Shown here: piece after piece, positions 47,164 through 63,238 of the stretch | Numbering within the stretch: position 1 is the first letter of the stretch | Layout of the letters: every line of letters begins with the position of its first letter | Assembly (NCBI GenBank): GCA_050084515.1 | Contig: CM114273.1 | Span: forward strand, 42,780,001 to 42,844,000 | DNA length: 64,000 nt | Direction: 5' to 3' | Source of the DNA: Blasia pusilla | Taxonomy: Eukaryota > Marchantiophyta > Marchantiopsida > Blasiales | Notes under the pieces: generated by a model | What the model was told of the DNA's origin: nothing | What the model saw: the letters and a program-made list of their open reading frames with translations, nothing else | Databases searched by the model: none | Position numbers and translations under genes: made by a program

Positions 47164-50100
47164 ACTACTATCCCTAGATACTATCTTGCTTTGAGTCGTC
47201 ATGCCTTGCATATTTGATTGAATCCCTGGCTTACGATTCTCCAACGACATTTTTTGCATTGCTTCTTCACGCTCACCCCGATTACTCACGTTCCTTCTTC
47301 ACGCTCACTATGCCCTTTTATTTTCTCTTCTACTCACTTTAGGTGACCTAACTTAGGGACCACTTATATCATGCTTCTTATTTCGGAAGCACTTCACCAT
47401 GGGACAAAGCCGCCATTGTGAGCTAATCGAACATCTCTATTGCTGAGTGTCCACTTTAACCAACACTTCTATTTGCTTGCAGATCGTGCCATATACTTGC
47501 TGCAATTAACTACCATCCCCGCGCTGGTTATATATTGGATCGTAGGTTTCCTTTTGTTGCACATATTTGTTACTACCTGCACTTTGGCGAGTACGTAGGG
47601 CTTATCTTTGTTATAGTTGAAGTTTCTTTCTCTTGTCCTTTTATCTTGTCTGCTCTTCGTGTTCGCTTACACCCCTCCGATCCTTCAAAATTTTGTGTCA
47701 CGTTGTGTTTGCCAACTTTCTCCTCCTAAGAATTGGTGTACACGCCTTGTGCAGTTGCAAGAACTATCTTTCTCTTGTTACACCTTCGTGAGTGCTAGTA
47801 GCTAATATCATCAGCCCACAGCAAGAAAGTTAGAGCCCTCCGTCGGCTCTCCTTTTGCTTTGACAATCTCTGAGCGGCCAAAATCATCTCTCTACCATAT
47901 GCTTAAAATGCATGGAGGAATTCTCATAATCATATGCGCTCCCATGGACATAACAATCAAATTTTTTTAACCAAATCTCTTTCCTTCTTCCTCTCTTACA
48001 GCCACATCGTGCAAAAACCCCTCTTGTGGGCTCTCTACTATACGATTAGGATACGCAAGAAAGAATTAGTAATGCGCATGCCAACATCCTTTCTCAAGAT
48101 GGCTTATAATAATAAGATTAAGATTGTGCAATTTGTGGGGTGAGAATGACCTAATGAATTTACTTATTTTGAGCGCCTACGAAATTTGAAATGACAGAAT
48201 TTGGAGCACGTGTCCTTGCTTTATTCTCCATGTTGGGAGCCACTCCTGGGAGTTTACAATATTATTATAAAAGATGGGATTAGTGACCTTGAGCCAAACA
48301 CACAACAACATGAAGAACATGACAATAAAAACGTCAGAAGGTAGTCATCAAAAGGGAGCATATAGAGGGACATGTATGATATTTGTCTCGGGTAGAGAGT
48401 TTGATGGAAGTGGAGGTCTCGAATCTTTCAACAATATTAGGCTATCGACCTTTTAGGGGAGGTCAAGTGATGTGGTGCCAAAACTATCATGTTGGTGAGG
48501 TTTGAGAGCTCAATCTCATTTGCAAAATTGACGAGGAGATTCGTTGGAGATATGTACTCTGAGACTCTTGCTATAAGAGAATCAATGACTTTGACACATG
48601 GTGCTCTAATTCTTCGCCAGTGCATCCTTTCTCTCTGGTCAGTTTCTATTTTGAGTCACGCCCCCAAGACTTCTAAATCTTCCTCTCTAGTGATTTTGTA
48701 AGTGCAGTCTCAAAACCCTCAATCTTTATTTCTCAGCTCTTAGCCACTAAAAATAAAGCTTTCATTTCTTGACTTCAAACTCATGATCTGAACGAGCCGA
48801 GTTCATCTCTCACTTCTCCTCTCTATAAACCTTGCATTTTGAAATTCTACAAGGACTTTACCTGCTAATGCATTCCACTAATTACTATTCCTGACTATCA
48901 ATCTCAGTACCCTCATCATTTGTGCACTAAAACTACATCTTTCATTTTCTGACTCCAAACTCGTACTCTGAATGAGTCGAGTTTGTCTCTTACTTCTCCT
49001 CTACACAAATTCACTATTCTGAATTTCCACAAGGACTTTGTAACGGCATCAGGGCCTTCAGTCCAATTGGGTGCAACCAATTTAAGATCCCCCCCACCCA
49101 TCCTCGTACACTTGATTTTTGCCACCTACATATTTCATTTGAAGTTTCCCCTTGCAAAATTGGAATCATATAATTTTTTTCCCCCGTGCACATACATTGT
49201 ATTAGTTCCACATACTTTTTTTCAGTGCTTCTGACGGTTGTTCATCATCGGTTGCTCATCTATAAACTTAATATCAGCCTTCTAACAAGGTTCTCTATGA
49301 ATAGTCATATGCCATTTCGCTCCTGATGCACTCTACTCCTCGAATACCACGAATCTCGTCCTCTATTAATTGTAGCTTCCCTTCACCTTAAGCACTTGCA
49401 TGTCAGTGTATGCCGCTAATTACTATTTGTGGCTATCACATACAAATACCTATTAGATGTTCTTATCCTCTTCAATTACTTTAAAAGAACTTCCTAGCTA
49501 AGTAGTTGAGTGTGCTTTTGTGGGAAAGAACTATCAGTTCTTCTCCTTCTATCTGCCATATGAAACTTGTTATCTCAATTTTATTTTGAAGATCTGCCAT
49601 AGTTGTTGTCGTTCAAGTGCTCTCCGATAATAGAAATATAGTCCCAAGCACACAATGCATCCCATTATGTCTCTGCTATAAGTTTCCCTTCATCTGTAGC
49701 ACATATTTGTTGCTCTTCCTGGAGTTCATTTGAGCCCCTTTTCTTACAATATGCGCACTTCTTGCAATTCACTAATAGAATACACTCCCAAAAACATCGG
49801 ACATCCCATAGTGTCTTTGTTAAAAGTTTCCATTCTTTAATTTCAGTTTAGTCTATCTCACTTCAACACCTTCCACTGCAACTGTCCCATATTCTCGAGT
49901 AGTTTGGCCTGCCTTCATCCTTACATCAGCGTACATCAGACATTGTAATGACTATTCAATGTCGTGAATAGTCAATGTGAAACCACCTGTTGTCATGGAC
50001 TTGATAGTACATGTGTGATATACAATCACATAGTAACGGTCCTCCCTTGAGAACGACCACGAGATGATCCTTCATTCGGCCCAAATACTATATACTAGAG

Positions 50101-50896
50101 AAGAGTCATTTTAACGTTTACATATATGTAGATCAAGGGCGGGCTACCTACTAAAAGATGGACTTAAGACATCATGTTAACCAATGACTTATCTATGGCC
50201 TCTTGCATTTCAATTTCTCTCTAAGTGGAAAGCCATATAAATGTGTTTATTATAAACATGCAATGATGCGGCTATTGTGCTGCAAACACCGTAAGAGAAT
50301 GTGTAGTATAAGATCACAAAATTATCCATCATATGCTCTTTGCAACAGTTTTTTGGGACCCTACACAATGCAAGTGCATGGAGAATTCTATTTTTTTTAT
50401 CAATATACTACAAACCAGCCAAGAAAGTTAACCATGATAAAGGTGTACATGATATCAGCAAACATTAGGGAAGTGTTGGCATCAGATCCACTCCACCTTT
50501 AACTTCTCTCCATTGTTGAGTGCCACCTTGTACATCGGTATCCTCCAATCTCAAAGCCTCCTAAGAGAAAGGACTAGTAATTCATTTCATGTGTAACAAC
50601 GCGTATCAACCTAAACTAAATATCTTAAAAGATATCACATATTCTCTGCCCCTTCAGCCACGTCAATCCTAAAAAATTTCAATAATATTAGTCTTCTCTT
50701 CAAGAAGAAAGCAAATTCTAAAGATAGTTGGATGACCGACTTTTGTGGGAGCTCCTTAGATAAAAGATTAACAATAGAAACGGGCATATTCCCTGTTCTC
50801 TTCACATTTCTTTGTAGATATTTTACATGGTCTATATCATTTTTTGACTACATGAGACATATATCAAGACAAATTTTTAGCCCATGCTCGTTCTTG
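47164..50896. other. Intergenic DNA with a diverged tandem duplication
   Basis: No gene is recognised. A segment at 48745-48860 (AAATAAAGCTTTCATTTCTTGACT ... TCTACAAGGACTTT) recurs at 48925-49040. A hairpin (GACTATTCA-6-TGAATAGTC) lies at 49950-49973. The other ORFs are short and without motifs. Confidence 0.45.
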
Positions 50897-51316
50897 TGCA
50901 CTCTCTCTCATGTCAAACCAAACCCACTCTCCTAATGAGAGGCTTGGGTTACACACACAAAGCAAGGAGGACCATAGCTCCGCCACCTCATGCCAAGAGG
51001 TTCAACAAAGAGAGAATGAGCTCTCTAGCTTTCTTCTCGGTAACCTATGCTCGCAGGTCATCTCCTTAGCTCTTGACCTGCTATAGCGAGTCAATGACCA
51101 CTTCCCAAAGTGGAAAGTCAACTATACTCCAAATGGAATTTTACTCGAAATAGTAAATTTCTCTATATGGCTCCAAATGAGCCGAAACAAAGGGGAAATC
51201 TGCTCTCGCAAGTTACCCGTGGCCTCAACATGTCATCCTTGACCTCTTGAGGTTGTCCTCTAGTATCTCCATAGGCGCTCTACTAGATCTCGCTGATCTA
51301 TTCTAAAAGAAGTGGC
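50897..51316 (-). repeat. LTR fragment of the same gypsy family
   Basis: Minus strand from TGCCACTTCTTTTAGAATAG (51316) through the GGCTCATTTGGAGCC palindrome to GGGTTTGGTTTGACATGAGAG and GTGCA (50897). It covers about 420 bases of the LTR seen at 33080 and stops before the LTR end. No internal element sequence is attached. Confidence 0.85.
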
Positions 51317-53552
51317 ATCCATCTTTTCCTTTATTTTCCTGCACAACCTTCTACTTCTGCACACTACAATTTTGTTTAGCTTCACAACCTCACTTCTTAT
51401 TTTATAATTCTAACCCAATCATCTTTTCATATGTAGGTATCCAAAAAGAAACACTACATCACAAAAGATTTGAATTCAATTAAACAACCCTCACACGCTC
51501 CCAACATGCTTTTCTCTATAGCTCATAGTGGAATTAGGCTAGACCAACTTCGGACACTAAGACATGAGTTCCACTTACCACTCCCCGTGATAATGGACCT
51601 CACAACATCCAAAGCATCACATCTTATTATTACTAGATGAACTTGGCAATTTTCAATGGTGAACTCCCTAATTTCATACCACCATAGCTTGCTAATGATA
51701 CCCCTCACCTTGTCCCAAATTTTCCTGACTTTGACGTTGTAAAGGTTAAGTTTGAGCCAAATTCTTCCACTTCACCTATCGATCTCACTACTTATGAACT
51801 TGACTCTCAAGTTACGTCGCCAAGAAAATGCAAGTACGCCTAAGTCAAGCTTCAAGTATTCATCACCATTCATTACTAATTAATTGTTGTTAGTTTCTAA
51901 TACTACTTATGCACACTTAACACTTTGAGTTCTCCATGTCCTTGCATGCTCTCAAACCGTACCGACATGTCCCTTATTCATAACTAGGATGATACCATTT
52001 GGATTTTTTGCAATCTGTTAACAAATTATCAACACAAAATATACAATTTTTCTCCATTTATATTCTCAAAAGTTTGAACAGTTATCAAAAACTTTATAGA
52101 GTTTCTGTATGTTATATGTTTTAGCTTATATAAATCTTGACTCTTTTCACTTATTTCTCTTGTTCTATATTTTCTACAATGTTTGCTTCAACTATCTTTT
52201 AATTGGGTCCCACTCTACTAATGCATCAGACATTCATATTTATGTCATCTATGCATAAAGCTTACATTTTCAAAGAAGTTTGCGCGCAATGCTTTCTCAT
52301 TTCAACATCTCTACATTTTGGTACTGTCACACTTCACCATCAATTTAGCACTACTATTCAGAACTTGACCTATTATTCTAGCTTACTCATTCTTCTTATT
52401 GAACTCATTGTTGCACATCAGAACAAGATCCTATATTGTCATCCGTAGTTCAACCACAGTCCATGTTCATCTTCTTCTCAACTAGCTTCTATTCTACAAT
52501 TGATGCACATGTTCCCCTTCAAGTTTACACCACGGTACTCCGAAGTTAGACCAAGTTCAACATCAGAATACAAAGTTATTATCGCGTGTACAAAGTCTCT
52601 CTCACCAATTTTCTCAAGCTATGGAAGAAAGCAAGAAGGCTAACTTTGACGTCCGTCAGTACAAGACCAACTTGGCAAGCATTTCAAAAAAATTCAAATA
52701 CTTCATGAAAGACACTAAAGATGTTTTACAAGGAGATCCAAAGCTGCAACTACAAAAAGCTCTTATAGAGTCTTTATTGTTATTCTTTCTTTAGACTTGC
52801 CATCATTCTAGTACTTCTATCATGTGTAGTGGTGAAGTCACATTATGCTACTTTTCTGCACTCTCATCATAGGTTTCTTTAATGTTCCTTTTTAGTCTTA
52901 CTCCATTGAAAGATGGTTTTATTACTACTTCAGAGAAATCTTTGAACTTGTAAACAAAAATCATTTTTTCAAACAACTCTTCTTCCTTTCGCGAAGATCC
53001 ATTTCAGGCCCAATACATGTCTCTTAAAACTCTTCTTTTGTATTCAACTTTTTTATTCTTAGTATGTTTCAAATACTATATACTCACTCAAGCTCTTCAT
53101 AGTCATCAATTTGTATCACCCCTCGATGATATTACTTCTGAATTTGTCTCTGCATTTGTCTATAATATCAATGACAACTTATGCATTTAAGCCTTACTGA
53201 TTTAACTCTCATTCCTCATGCTGCAATTCAATCACTATTACTTTACTACCTTTGTTTCCACTACATGTTTCCCCTTTCTGCGTCGAGCAATAAAAAGTTC
53301 ACTACTACTTCATCTCACTTTTGTCAATACAACTTTATTCATTTTCAGCAGTGTGCATTGCGTTCCTCTAGAAGCCCTATCTTCGACTACTCTTTAATAT
53401 CAAATTAGTAATATGCATTTCCAACAAAGCATAAACATCTCCATTATCAATACCAAAGTTTGTTGCACTTGCATTGAAAGCATTTTCAAGCCTTCACTTG
53501 ACTTATTATTATGTCTTACAAACTCATCTTCACAATTACACTTAACTCATTA
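51317..53552. other. AT-rich DNA with a few protein-like open stretches
   Basis: Plus-strand stretches of note: about 51690-51843 (PNFPDFDVVKVKFEPNSS and onward to a stop) and about 52506-52794. Neither has a known domain or a convincing gene model. Confidence 0.4.
52506..52794 (+). CDS. Unrecognised open frame, coiled-coil-like (possible exon or fragment)
   Basis: Open for about 96 codons from after a TGA to TAG at 52792-52794, with an internal ATG at 52621 that gives 57 residues. The product is hydrophilic and rich in Gln, Lys and Ser (LDQVQHQNTKLL, FSQAMEESKKANFDVRQYKT, KFKYFMKDTKDVLQGDPKLQ) and would form amphipathic helices. I do not recognise it. It could be an exon of a decayed gene or chance. 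No splice sites were confirmed. Confidence 0.25.
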
Positions 53553-53728
53553 ACTTATATTACTATTGGGGAATGCAATTTTTGATTTGCAAACACATGT
53601 ATTCTTGACACGTGACAACGAGACAACAAGAAAATGTTTCTCATACTATGGGAGAAAATAATAAAATTTAAATTTGTGTGCTTCATTATCAATCCCTTCA
53701 CTCCATGCATGCTTCGATTGTACACTAG
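53553..53728 (+). mobile_element. Short Helitron, 176 bp
   Basis: Same family and length as 7257-7432: TTGATTTGCAAACACATG, AAGAAAATGTTTCTCA, CCCTTCACTCCATGCATGC, and ACACTAG (53725 end) followed by T. The left end is decayed (TTATATTACTATTGG). Confidence 0.65.
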
Positions 53729-53811
53729 TACTTACGGCCTCTAAATACTCTCATTTTTTCTCACTATTTAACTTATCCACGTGTCCTTCACACGAGTATA
53801 ATAACTAACTA

Positions 53812-54029
53812 GTAAGGTGCCCCTGCAATGCACGAGTATAGAGATATGTTATAAAAATGACTCGTTTGACTACGTACGTACTACGTAGTCGGTCCCCACA
53901 ATTGGACTACGGCATTGCACTATACTGCAGTTTAGGGAGGGTGGGAGAAATTGCCCTTCGGAGGTACGTTGACACTACGTAATCTCGCAATGTTGTAGTC
54001 TCGTAGGTCATACATCAGGGCTTGGGGAA
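53812..54029. other. Inverted Helitron-type end and flank
   Basis: CTAGTAAGGTGCCCCTGCAATGCACG at about 53810 is the inverted 3' end seen at 18074 and 18675. The body does not follow that family, so this may be the edge of a different element containing the SDR fragment. Confidence 0.45.
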
Positions 54030-54330
54030 AGTCATCGTTGTGAAGGGAAATGTTGGAGAGGCTTTTGACGTCTTTGGTTGAGGAAGCGTTAGGACAAGTG
54101 AACGCGGTGGTGGCGTTGGCAGGTGTGATGATCAACAATTATCCCAAGATTGCGGACACTACAGAGGAGGAGTGGGATCGCATATTCACCACCAACACAA
54201 AAGGACTCGTTTGTAAGGAAGTTCATAAGAGATTACCTCTTCAAGGATGGATTATGACTTGCAGCTCCTCTCTTGTGGCCACTTTGATGCATGGCTATGT
54301 TGCCTAGGCTGCTGTGAAGGCTCGTCTCCA
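54030..54330 (+). pseudogene. Short-chain dehydrogenase/reductase (SDR) fragment
   Basis: Frame 54050-54307 encodes LVEEALGQVNAVVALAGVMI, ADTTEEEWDRIFTTNTKG and CSSSLVATLM, the middle of a classical SDR: the NNAGV region (here ALAGV), the helix before NxKG, and the catalytic-Ser strand SSS. A preceding out-of-frame stretch (GKVIVVKGNVGEAFDV) fits the segment just upstream. After GYVA a TAG replaces the Tyr region, followed by AAVKA. The N-terminal TGxxxGIG is absent. It lacks the catalytic YxxxK and is a captured or relic exon. Confidence 0.75.
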
Positions 54331-56590
54331 ACAGAGGTTTCAATGTCCATGTGTCGTAACTCGGATGTGTACAGGAATGGGAAAAGTGCGTGGAGTTTTT
54401 CTCTCTGCTAGTCCACGCTTTTTGGGGAGGTGGCGACTTGGCTCCGTGTAGAGCGAAACTCTCGGCACCTGATGGAGGATCCTACTCGAGTTTGCACTAC
54501 GAAATTTCGGCCATAGCCATTGCTAATGAGATGAGAGGGCTTTATATGACAACACAACTTGTGAGACAAAACAACATGAATTTGCTAACTAATATGAACC
54601 AAAAGATAATGAAAGGAAGAGAAACTAAGCTATGGTATGTGATATGCAAGTTCAGAGGATCAAAAACTACCTATGAAGATTCTTGCCACACCTGCATGAG
54701 CTAGTAGGTGTTACGCTTTCGCCAAGGCTTCTACTCGCTCTACTGATAGATAGCTAACTCACGCCTCCATACTTTCTCCAAAGTAAGGCACTACATTTAT
54801 CGACGTCGAAGAATGTCCAACACTACCAAGTGTCTGCCACCAAGAGGGCATGATTAATTAAGACACATGTCCATGCACGATCCCCAAGAACAAAATAAAA
54901 TAACCTACACACCCAATCAAAGCACGGCAGAGCAAGAGTCAAAATTAGTCTCATAATGAATGGTAAACATGGTAGCTCACGTGATAGTAAAATAGAAGGA
55001 ATTTCCCCAAGCACAAAAGATGCCCAATCAAAACTCGGTAGGGCAAAAGTCTCATTAAGAACTGCAAACATGAGGCTTAAGCAATAGTAAATTTTAATAG
55101 AGGCTTCACTTCTTATAGACAAGAAGCCTTTAAAAAAATAAATTCTTACCACAAATAGTAACCCCCCATGTTTCAATAAGAGCCTCTCAATTTTCCCCCT
55201 CTCATGGCCGCACAATGGTTCTTACAGAACCATCGTGCAGGACTTCTGGACTTTCAACATTACAGAGTGCATTCGAGACAGACTCTCAATCCCTTAACAT
55301 GAACGCCCCTTTCTTCCTTTTCAGGCTGATTGTGACCTTTGGATACTTGATTCTTCGAGTCCCCCCCTTTTTTTTTCATGGGTTTCCATCATGCATATTT
55401 ATTGAGGTTCATTACGGTGCCTACTACTAGGCACTAATAATTTATTTGCTTTCTCCTGACGCCACGTATACTTTTGATGCAAGTTTGGGGGAGTGGATTT
55501 GGAATGGAGAGGCATGAGAATGAAAGTTCTCATGCAAATGATTTTCAGCCGTTGATGGGTTCTCCTTTAACCGTGGATGTGGGTCTAATAAAAAAACTCA
55601 CTCCTCCGTGTTAATTTATTTATTTGTCGTGTTACTCCCGTAGTTCCGTGTCACTCCCTCTATGAGTGTTGTGTCTCCTTAGGGCTGTGTCCCATGGACC
55701 TCTGCTCCTTAGGGCCGTGTCCCATGGACCTCCGTAGAGGTCTCGGCGACTTTATTTTTGCGACCAAAACATTAATGTTTCCGAAAGACAAATCAAGAAA
55801 ATATGTAGGTTCTTTGCACAAACCGTTAGACATACAACAAGAACGGCCGCCAGGATGCTAGACAATTTCTGCACCCAAAAAATTTGGACGCAGAAAAAGT
55901 GGGAACTCCGGATGGTCGCCGCGACCTCCTGCCCATGGCACCGGCTCTTATTCTCTTTAGTCCTTATATCTCTGAATCCCAAACCTGAAACGGGCCGCAT
56001 ACCGGTCACGACCCCTACGAGAAGTCGATTCTAAATGCAGACTGCAAGTTACTCTCCATGCTTATGGACCGTCAGATACGAGTTTTTATCCGACGTTAGG
56101 ATCATTAATTCTTCATTAATACAATACAAAATAGCCTATTACTAACCTTCCTTGTGTTCTTCAACGCACTAGTAGTCCGTTGTAAGACTCAAAAAACCCA
56201 AAAAAGGGGCCGCATATCACCGCAGCGTTATGTGACCGCACGCTTGTTTCCGTGGGCGTTCGAGTGACGGGCGGCGAGCGAGAATAGCGGGCGGTGATGG
56301 GCCCCGTCCGCCTATCACTCGAGTAAAGCTGCCTTCCACCCAAAGACGTGGTCCAGTGGGGGGCCCGCCCGGCCGCCCGCGCGGCCGCCGGTCCGTCCCT
56401 TCGTCCCGTCCCTAAACCCGATCTCACATCTGGTCGTCGCCATATGCGGGAGCTCTCCTCTGTGTCTGGCCCCGGCCCTCTACAGAAGGACGAGAGCGGA
56501 GGCGAGAGGCCAATCGCATACGTTCGCTGTGGGATCGACCTGACTGACCTGTCTCACACTGCCACTCTCAACTCTTACCGCTACTTTCCC
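54331..56590. other. Intergenic DNA upstream of the ARF gene
   Basis: Contains a 30-bp tandem repeat (CTCCTTAGGGCYGTGTCCCA TGGACCTC, about 55676-55735). GC content climbs from about 56180 toward the ARF promoter. No gene is recognised. Confidence 0.5.
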
Positions 56591-59497
<2,907 letters not shown>

Positions 59498-60200
59498 CAA
59501 GAGTTGCTTAATACTATGATAAGCAGGGGCAGAATCCCATTTGCTTTGTTGATGAGGGGCACGTCTAGGTCAACGAGGTCTGTGCAGAATTCATTCACTG
59601 AACTTACTCACTTTCAACCAAACCTATTTCATAGCTCAAGTGTGTACTTCCCTTCGACGCTCATTGCTAGTAAAATGTTGATTTCTTGAAGACGGTGTTC
59701 AAGTTAGGATTGATGAAAACAGGTTTGATAGGTTTCACCGGAAAAGGCCTAACTCATAGTTTTTGAGTGTTTTCCTTCGGTGAAGGGATTTGTAGATCTC
59801 ATTTGCCCATTTGGTGTCTTAATGTGAATGCTGGAATGAGGTGTTGGGCCATAGCACGATTCACAATCTCTACTTCGATGATTTATGTGTTTTCATCAAA
59901 GGATTAAAATACATGATATGAATCTCATTACCGAGCTGTGAGTATTGGCTTTAGTTTGGTGATGCCCATGCGATTGTGTGATGCACATACGTCCGTGTGT
60001 CAAGAACACAGTTTGTGCGTGGGTGATAAGTTCAAAAGTTTTGCTTGGATTGGATGTCTGATGCATGTAGTTGTGCGTGGGAGCCTGAATCCTTTTGTCA
60101 CGTGGATGCATCGGTGGCAGTTTCTGCCCTCCAAAGCTCCGGACTGCAAATCTATGCGGACGAGCTTTATAGTGTATCTCTGCAATGGGTCCATTTATAA
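59498..60200. other. ARF 3' flank; no gene recognised
   Basis: Probably includes the ARF 3' UTR end. It is not shared with the left duplicate beyond 59497. Only short ORFs occur. Confidence 0.45.
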
Positions 60201-61010
60201 ATAGTGTAAAGCAGATCTCACTGGCTGAGGATTGTTCACGGCCCTGAAATCCTCATCGTACAGTTTGGTCCAGTCGCTGGGTTTCTTTACGAGAGTGTAG
60301 AAACCAGATCTCGTATCTTCCCACCGGGAAAACCTCGATAAACCACATACTGTTGGCCATGTTCCTCATTCCGCAAAAGAGTAGGTCCGTAAGAGAGACA
60401 GTGTACTAAAAGGGAGGCCAGGATGTGCTCCAGGAGCTAATCCCCTGGTATTCCAAAAGTGAATGTGGAGTATCCAACTCCCCTGCGGACAGCGGAGTCT
60501 CCTGAAATACCCCTTTCCTCTCCCCCTTGGTTGGTCCGTTCTATGTTATAACTTCAAAAGCTACCTCAACTACGACGCGGAGTTTCCCAAGATACTGGAA
60601 GGGTTGGCAGGTGGTACTTTGCACACGACGCAAGGACATAATATCCAGATCGGTCTTATCATCCCGAACCCCCAGTCGGGATGCGGAACCTTCCGGACTT
60701 TTCCGTGCGTCTGTCAGGTACTGTAGCACCAGACTCCAAGGCAGCACCGATTTCTGTCGTGAAAGTTGAAACCCGTACGCAGGGACGTAATGCGCATGGC
60801 CGCGGAAAGAGATAGCGGTCGTACCATCCCGTCCCACTCGCCGACGGACTGAAACTAGTCGACGGACAGCCACGTGCTCCAAGTAACGTGAACCTGAAAC
60901 TCATGGTCGCGGTCGTGATTCGTTCGGTCTACGAACTCTTCGGCCCTCTCGAATCCAGGGAAAAAGCCCCGCGAGCCACAGTTAGCCCCAACTACACGGG
61001 AGCATTGCCT
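60201..61010. other. GC-richer, protein-like segment of unknown origin
   Basis: It stands out from AT-rich surroundings. The minus strand has an uninterrupted 113-codon ORF (60541-60882, with FRGHAHYVPAYGFQLSRQ) and, further along, FYTLVKKPSDWTKLYDEDF (about 60225-60300). The plus strand has a long frame with a single stop (about 60660-61013, with SVRLSGTVAPDSKAAPISVV and VIRSVYELFGPLESREKAP). Both cannot be coding. I recognise neither, and do not assign a function or a strand. Confidence 0.35.
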
Positions 61011-61789
61011 TAAAATTCACTAGTCTATAATCCTTTCGAAGAGACTAATGAGGATGCATAAGTTTCTTTCTTTCAAGCGGAGGCCTGGGGGAATTTGGGA
61101 GATAGTTATTATATTACTCTGAAGGACACGGGGATAGGTTAGATGGCGAGAAAAAAAAAAAAAACCAGTGTATGGTTTACCTCATCGACTCAGGTTTACC
61201 TAGTTGACTCACTCTCCAATACTAATTGGAAAGGATCCCCTCACTCGGGATCATTTGTGGCCGGAGTGGAAGCCACCCAATACAACTAGGAGACTCGACG
61301 AAAATAAACTACTTTGTACTTATATGTTGTAATGTAATGTAATGTAGTGTAGTGTCGATGAAGGAGTGTGTTCATGGACTCTCCAAGAACATGAAATAGA
61401 AGGGCACATGAAATGGAGGCATGAACTTGGCCTCTCCATATTTCTTTTCCTTATATTCTAGATTTTCTTTCCATAAGTTAGATCTTGTCGAGATATATAG
61501 AACTAATTTTTTCCATAAGACAAAACAAGAAAATTCATGGATTCATACGTTTTTATTATCAACAACAATAGTTTCTTTGAAGCTAGATTCCAAAGAGTTT
61601 GAATTCTCATCAATAGGTAACGTGTTCTTATGCCCATGCCTTAGCCCATGTTAATTAGTCTATGGCTTGATAGAGAAGTTACCTTTTTTTTCTCAAATGC
61701 TACTCATAAGATCAATATATGAATCCTTGGAGAAGAACATAATATGACAAGAGGAGCTCCTATGTATTTCAAAAGGTCCGACTTCATAT
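61011..61789. other. Intergenic DNA with small simple repeats
   Basis: A poly-A run lies at 61150-61163 and a (TAATG)n-like stretch at about 61328-61355. No gene was seen. Confidence 0.45.
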
Positions 61790-62045
61790 TTGTAGAAAGT
61801 GTCTCTTGACCCACTGTTGTTGGTTAGGGTTGAGGAGATGACTTGTGTCCATAGGTCATGGGGAAGAGAGATGTTCTATTTTATTGGAGATATTTTAGTA
61901 TGTGATCTCTTTTGAATGATTCCATGATTGAATGTGGAGTCTGGTATTTTGTGTGTAAAGATGATGATAAGGATGTACGTTGTGCACCCATATATACACG
62001 CATGACAAAGGCTTGGGTTCTCCAAAAGTTGGACTTGGATGCATA
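61790..62045 (+). repeat. Decayed LTR fragment with an internal deletion
   Basis: Bases 61790-61870 follow the LTR middle (GTAGAAAGTG...CTTGACC, GAGGAGATGACTT, ATAGGTCATGGGGAAGAGAG). The text then jumps to the LTR end (ATTGGAGATATTTTAGTA ... ACACGCATGACA near 62009). It supports the LTR end assigned at 42906. Confidence 0.6.
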
Positions 62046-62411
62046 TCTAGTTAGATCACTTGCACATCATGTTGTGTTGATCTACTTTTTTTTCATTTTA
62101 ACCACGATATGTATATTTTACTATAAAGTCTAATTTCAACGTGTGACCTTAGAATGATATATCTTATAATTGATTGCATATCCAAAGCAATCAATTATAA
62201 AATTTAATTCAAAAATGATATTTCCTGATTTGCATATAAAAGAAGTTAATACTATCATTCTTGCATATTTATTCAAGGATTTATAGAATTTTGTTCCGAA
62301 TAGCTAAGTCTATGGCGTGCATGCCACCTTTGGGCTGGAAAGCGAGTCATTATCATGGGTCTATAAAGGATAGACCTTGGTGTTATCCAAATTTTTTAAA
62401 ACTTAGACAAG

Positions 62412-62448
62412 TTAGTGATGATATTACGAAGGGTAATATCATCACTAA
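62412..62448. repeat. Perfect 16-bp stem-loop next to the TG microsatellite
   Basis: TTAGTGATGATATTAC at 62412-62427, a five-base loop GAAGG, then its exact inverse at 62433-62448. It stands eight bases before the CA/TG tract. Confidence 0.9.
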
Positions 62449-62455
62449 ACAAGTT

Positions 62456-63238
<783 letters not shown>

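Noticed and set aside
62412-62448. Stem-loop as a circular-DNA-virus replication origin
   Set aside because: ATATTAC-like text is in the stem rather than a loop nonanucleotide, and no Rep gene is nearby.
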